Assembly (NCBI GenBank): GCA_018969455.1
Contig: JAGWYI010000033.1
Location: 1-15,285 of the forward strand
DNA: 15,285 bases
Direction of reading: 5' to 3'
DNA from: Bacteroidota bacterium
GTDB taxonomy: Bacteria; Bacteroidota; Bacteroidia; Chitinophagales; Saprospiraceae
The stretch's first letter is position 1; the number at the start of each line of letters is the position of its first letter. Shown here piece after piece: positions 15,047 to 15,285 of this stretch. The translations under genes were made by a program, and so were the position numbers. The notes beneath the pieces are model-generated. The model had not been told where the DNA came from. It saw only the letters and a list, made by a program, of their open reading frames with translations, and made no database searches.

Positions 15047-15285
15047 TTATGGATGCGTATCAACAGGTGGTTCCATGCGGCCTGCTTCAAAATCCATTCT
15101 GTATGTGGCAAAATATTCTTGCAACTTCATGCGCGCCTTTACCAAATTGCTGCGTGAAGTACTTTCGGTAATCTGTAAGGTTTCTCCAATCTCCTTATGC
15201 GAATAACCCTCCACAACATATAAATTAAATACAGCACGATATGCGGGAGACAAAGTTTGAACTGCCTGCAATATCTCCTGCTCCG
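15047..15285 (-). CDS. ECF sigma factor, C-terminal part (region 4)
   Basis: The minus-strand frame enters from the window edge and ends at the TAA at 15047-15049, leaving 78 complete codons. It contains a clear sigma-70 region 4: LQTLSPAYRAVFNLYVVEG-like sequence (actually QAVQTLSPAYRAVF), then the helix-turn-helix GYSHKEIGETLQITESTSRSN, and the recognition-helix tail LVKARMKLQ. This region contacts the -35/-33 promoter element. The usual region 2 is outside the window. A ~16-residue extension (MDFEAGRMEPPVDTHP) follows region 4. The Dma-like gene starts 29 nt downstream on the same strand, the usual order for an ECF sigma and its regulator. The gene is truncated by the window, not by mutation. 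Confidence 0.92.
   Translation of the reverse strand, partial: EQEILQAVQTLSPAYRAVFNLYVVEGYSHKEIGETLQITESTSRSNLVKARMKLQEYFATYRMDFEAGRMEPPVDTHP

Overview
The window looks like a chromosomal segment from a Bacteroidota bacterium. The evidence is a PorV/PorQ-type outer membrane protein, a TonB-dependent receptor with an N-terminal carboxypeptidase-regulatory-like domain, a giant secreted protein with a type IX secretion (T9SS)-like C-terminal region, a TlpA-type thioredoxin protein, and -7 elements fitting the TAnnTTTG consensus of that phylum. Long proteins of this style suggest an environmental lineage such as Saprospiria or Chitinophagia, but that finer placement is inference. No tRNA, rRNA, insertion sequence or CRISPR array was seen.

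Layout. At the left edge, 1-102 (minus) is the N-terminus of transcription elongation factor GreA. It is preceded by a ~215-nt leader that holds a strong terminator-like hairpin just downstream of a good Bacteroidota promoter (325-355). Positions 356-727 carry no gene. From 728 to 10771 everything reads on the minus strand. In transcription order this is a D-2-hydroxyacid dehydrogenase (10771-9830), a TonB-dependent receptor (9768-6100), a 1380-residue secreted protein (6021-1879) and a PorV/PorQ-family barrel (1771-728). The last three look like one functional unit: an outer membrane receptor, a very large exported protein with a T9SS-like tail, and a PorV-like partner. A structured hairpin lies between the dehydrogenase and the receptor genes, and another between the last two genes.

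From 10971 two genes run on the plus strand: a small putative lipoprotein of unknown function, and, after a ~430-nt spacer, an exported TlpA-family thiol-disulfide protein (12059-13456) with an intact CGPC site. A 21-bp perfect stem flanked by A/T tracts (13481-13529) ends this gene and faces the last block.

The right end (minus) is an ECF sigma factor cut by the window edge (15285-15047), followed 29 nt later by a 438-residue protein (15017-13701). That protein has a soluble N-terminus with a duplicated EAPFxxxxW motif, one transmembrane helix with positive-inside charge, a ~120-residue linker and a predicted C-terminal outer membrane barrel. This is the architecture of dual membrane-spanning anti-sigma factors (Dma) known from Bacteroides thetaiotaomicron, and it is the most interesting single gene here.

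The observations most worth following are the Dma-like sigma/anti-sigma pair, the receptor/secreted giant/PorV-like operon, and the greA leader, which resembles the GraL arrangement of E. coli.
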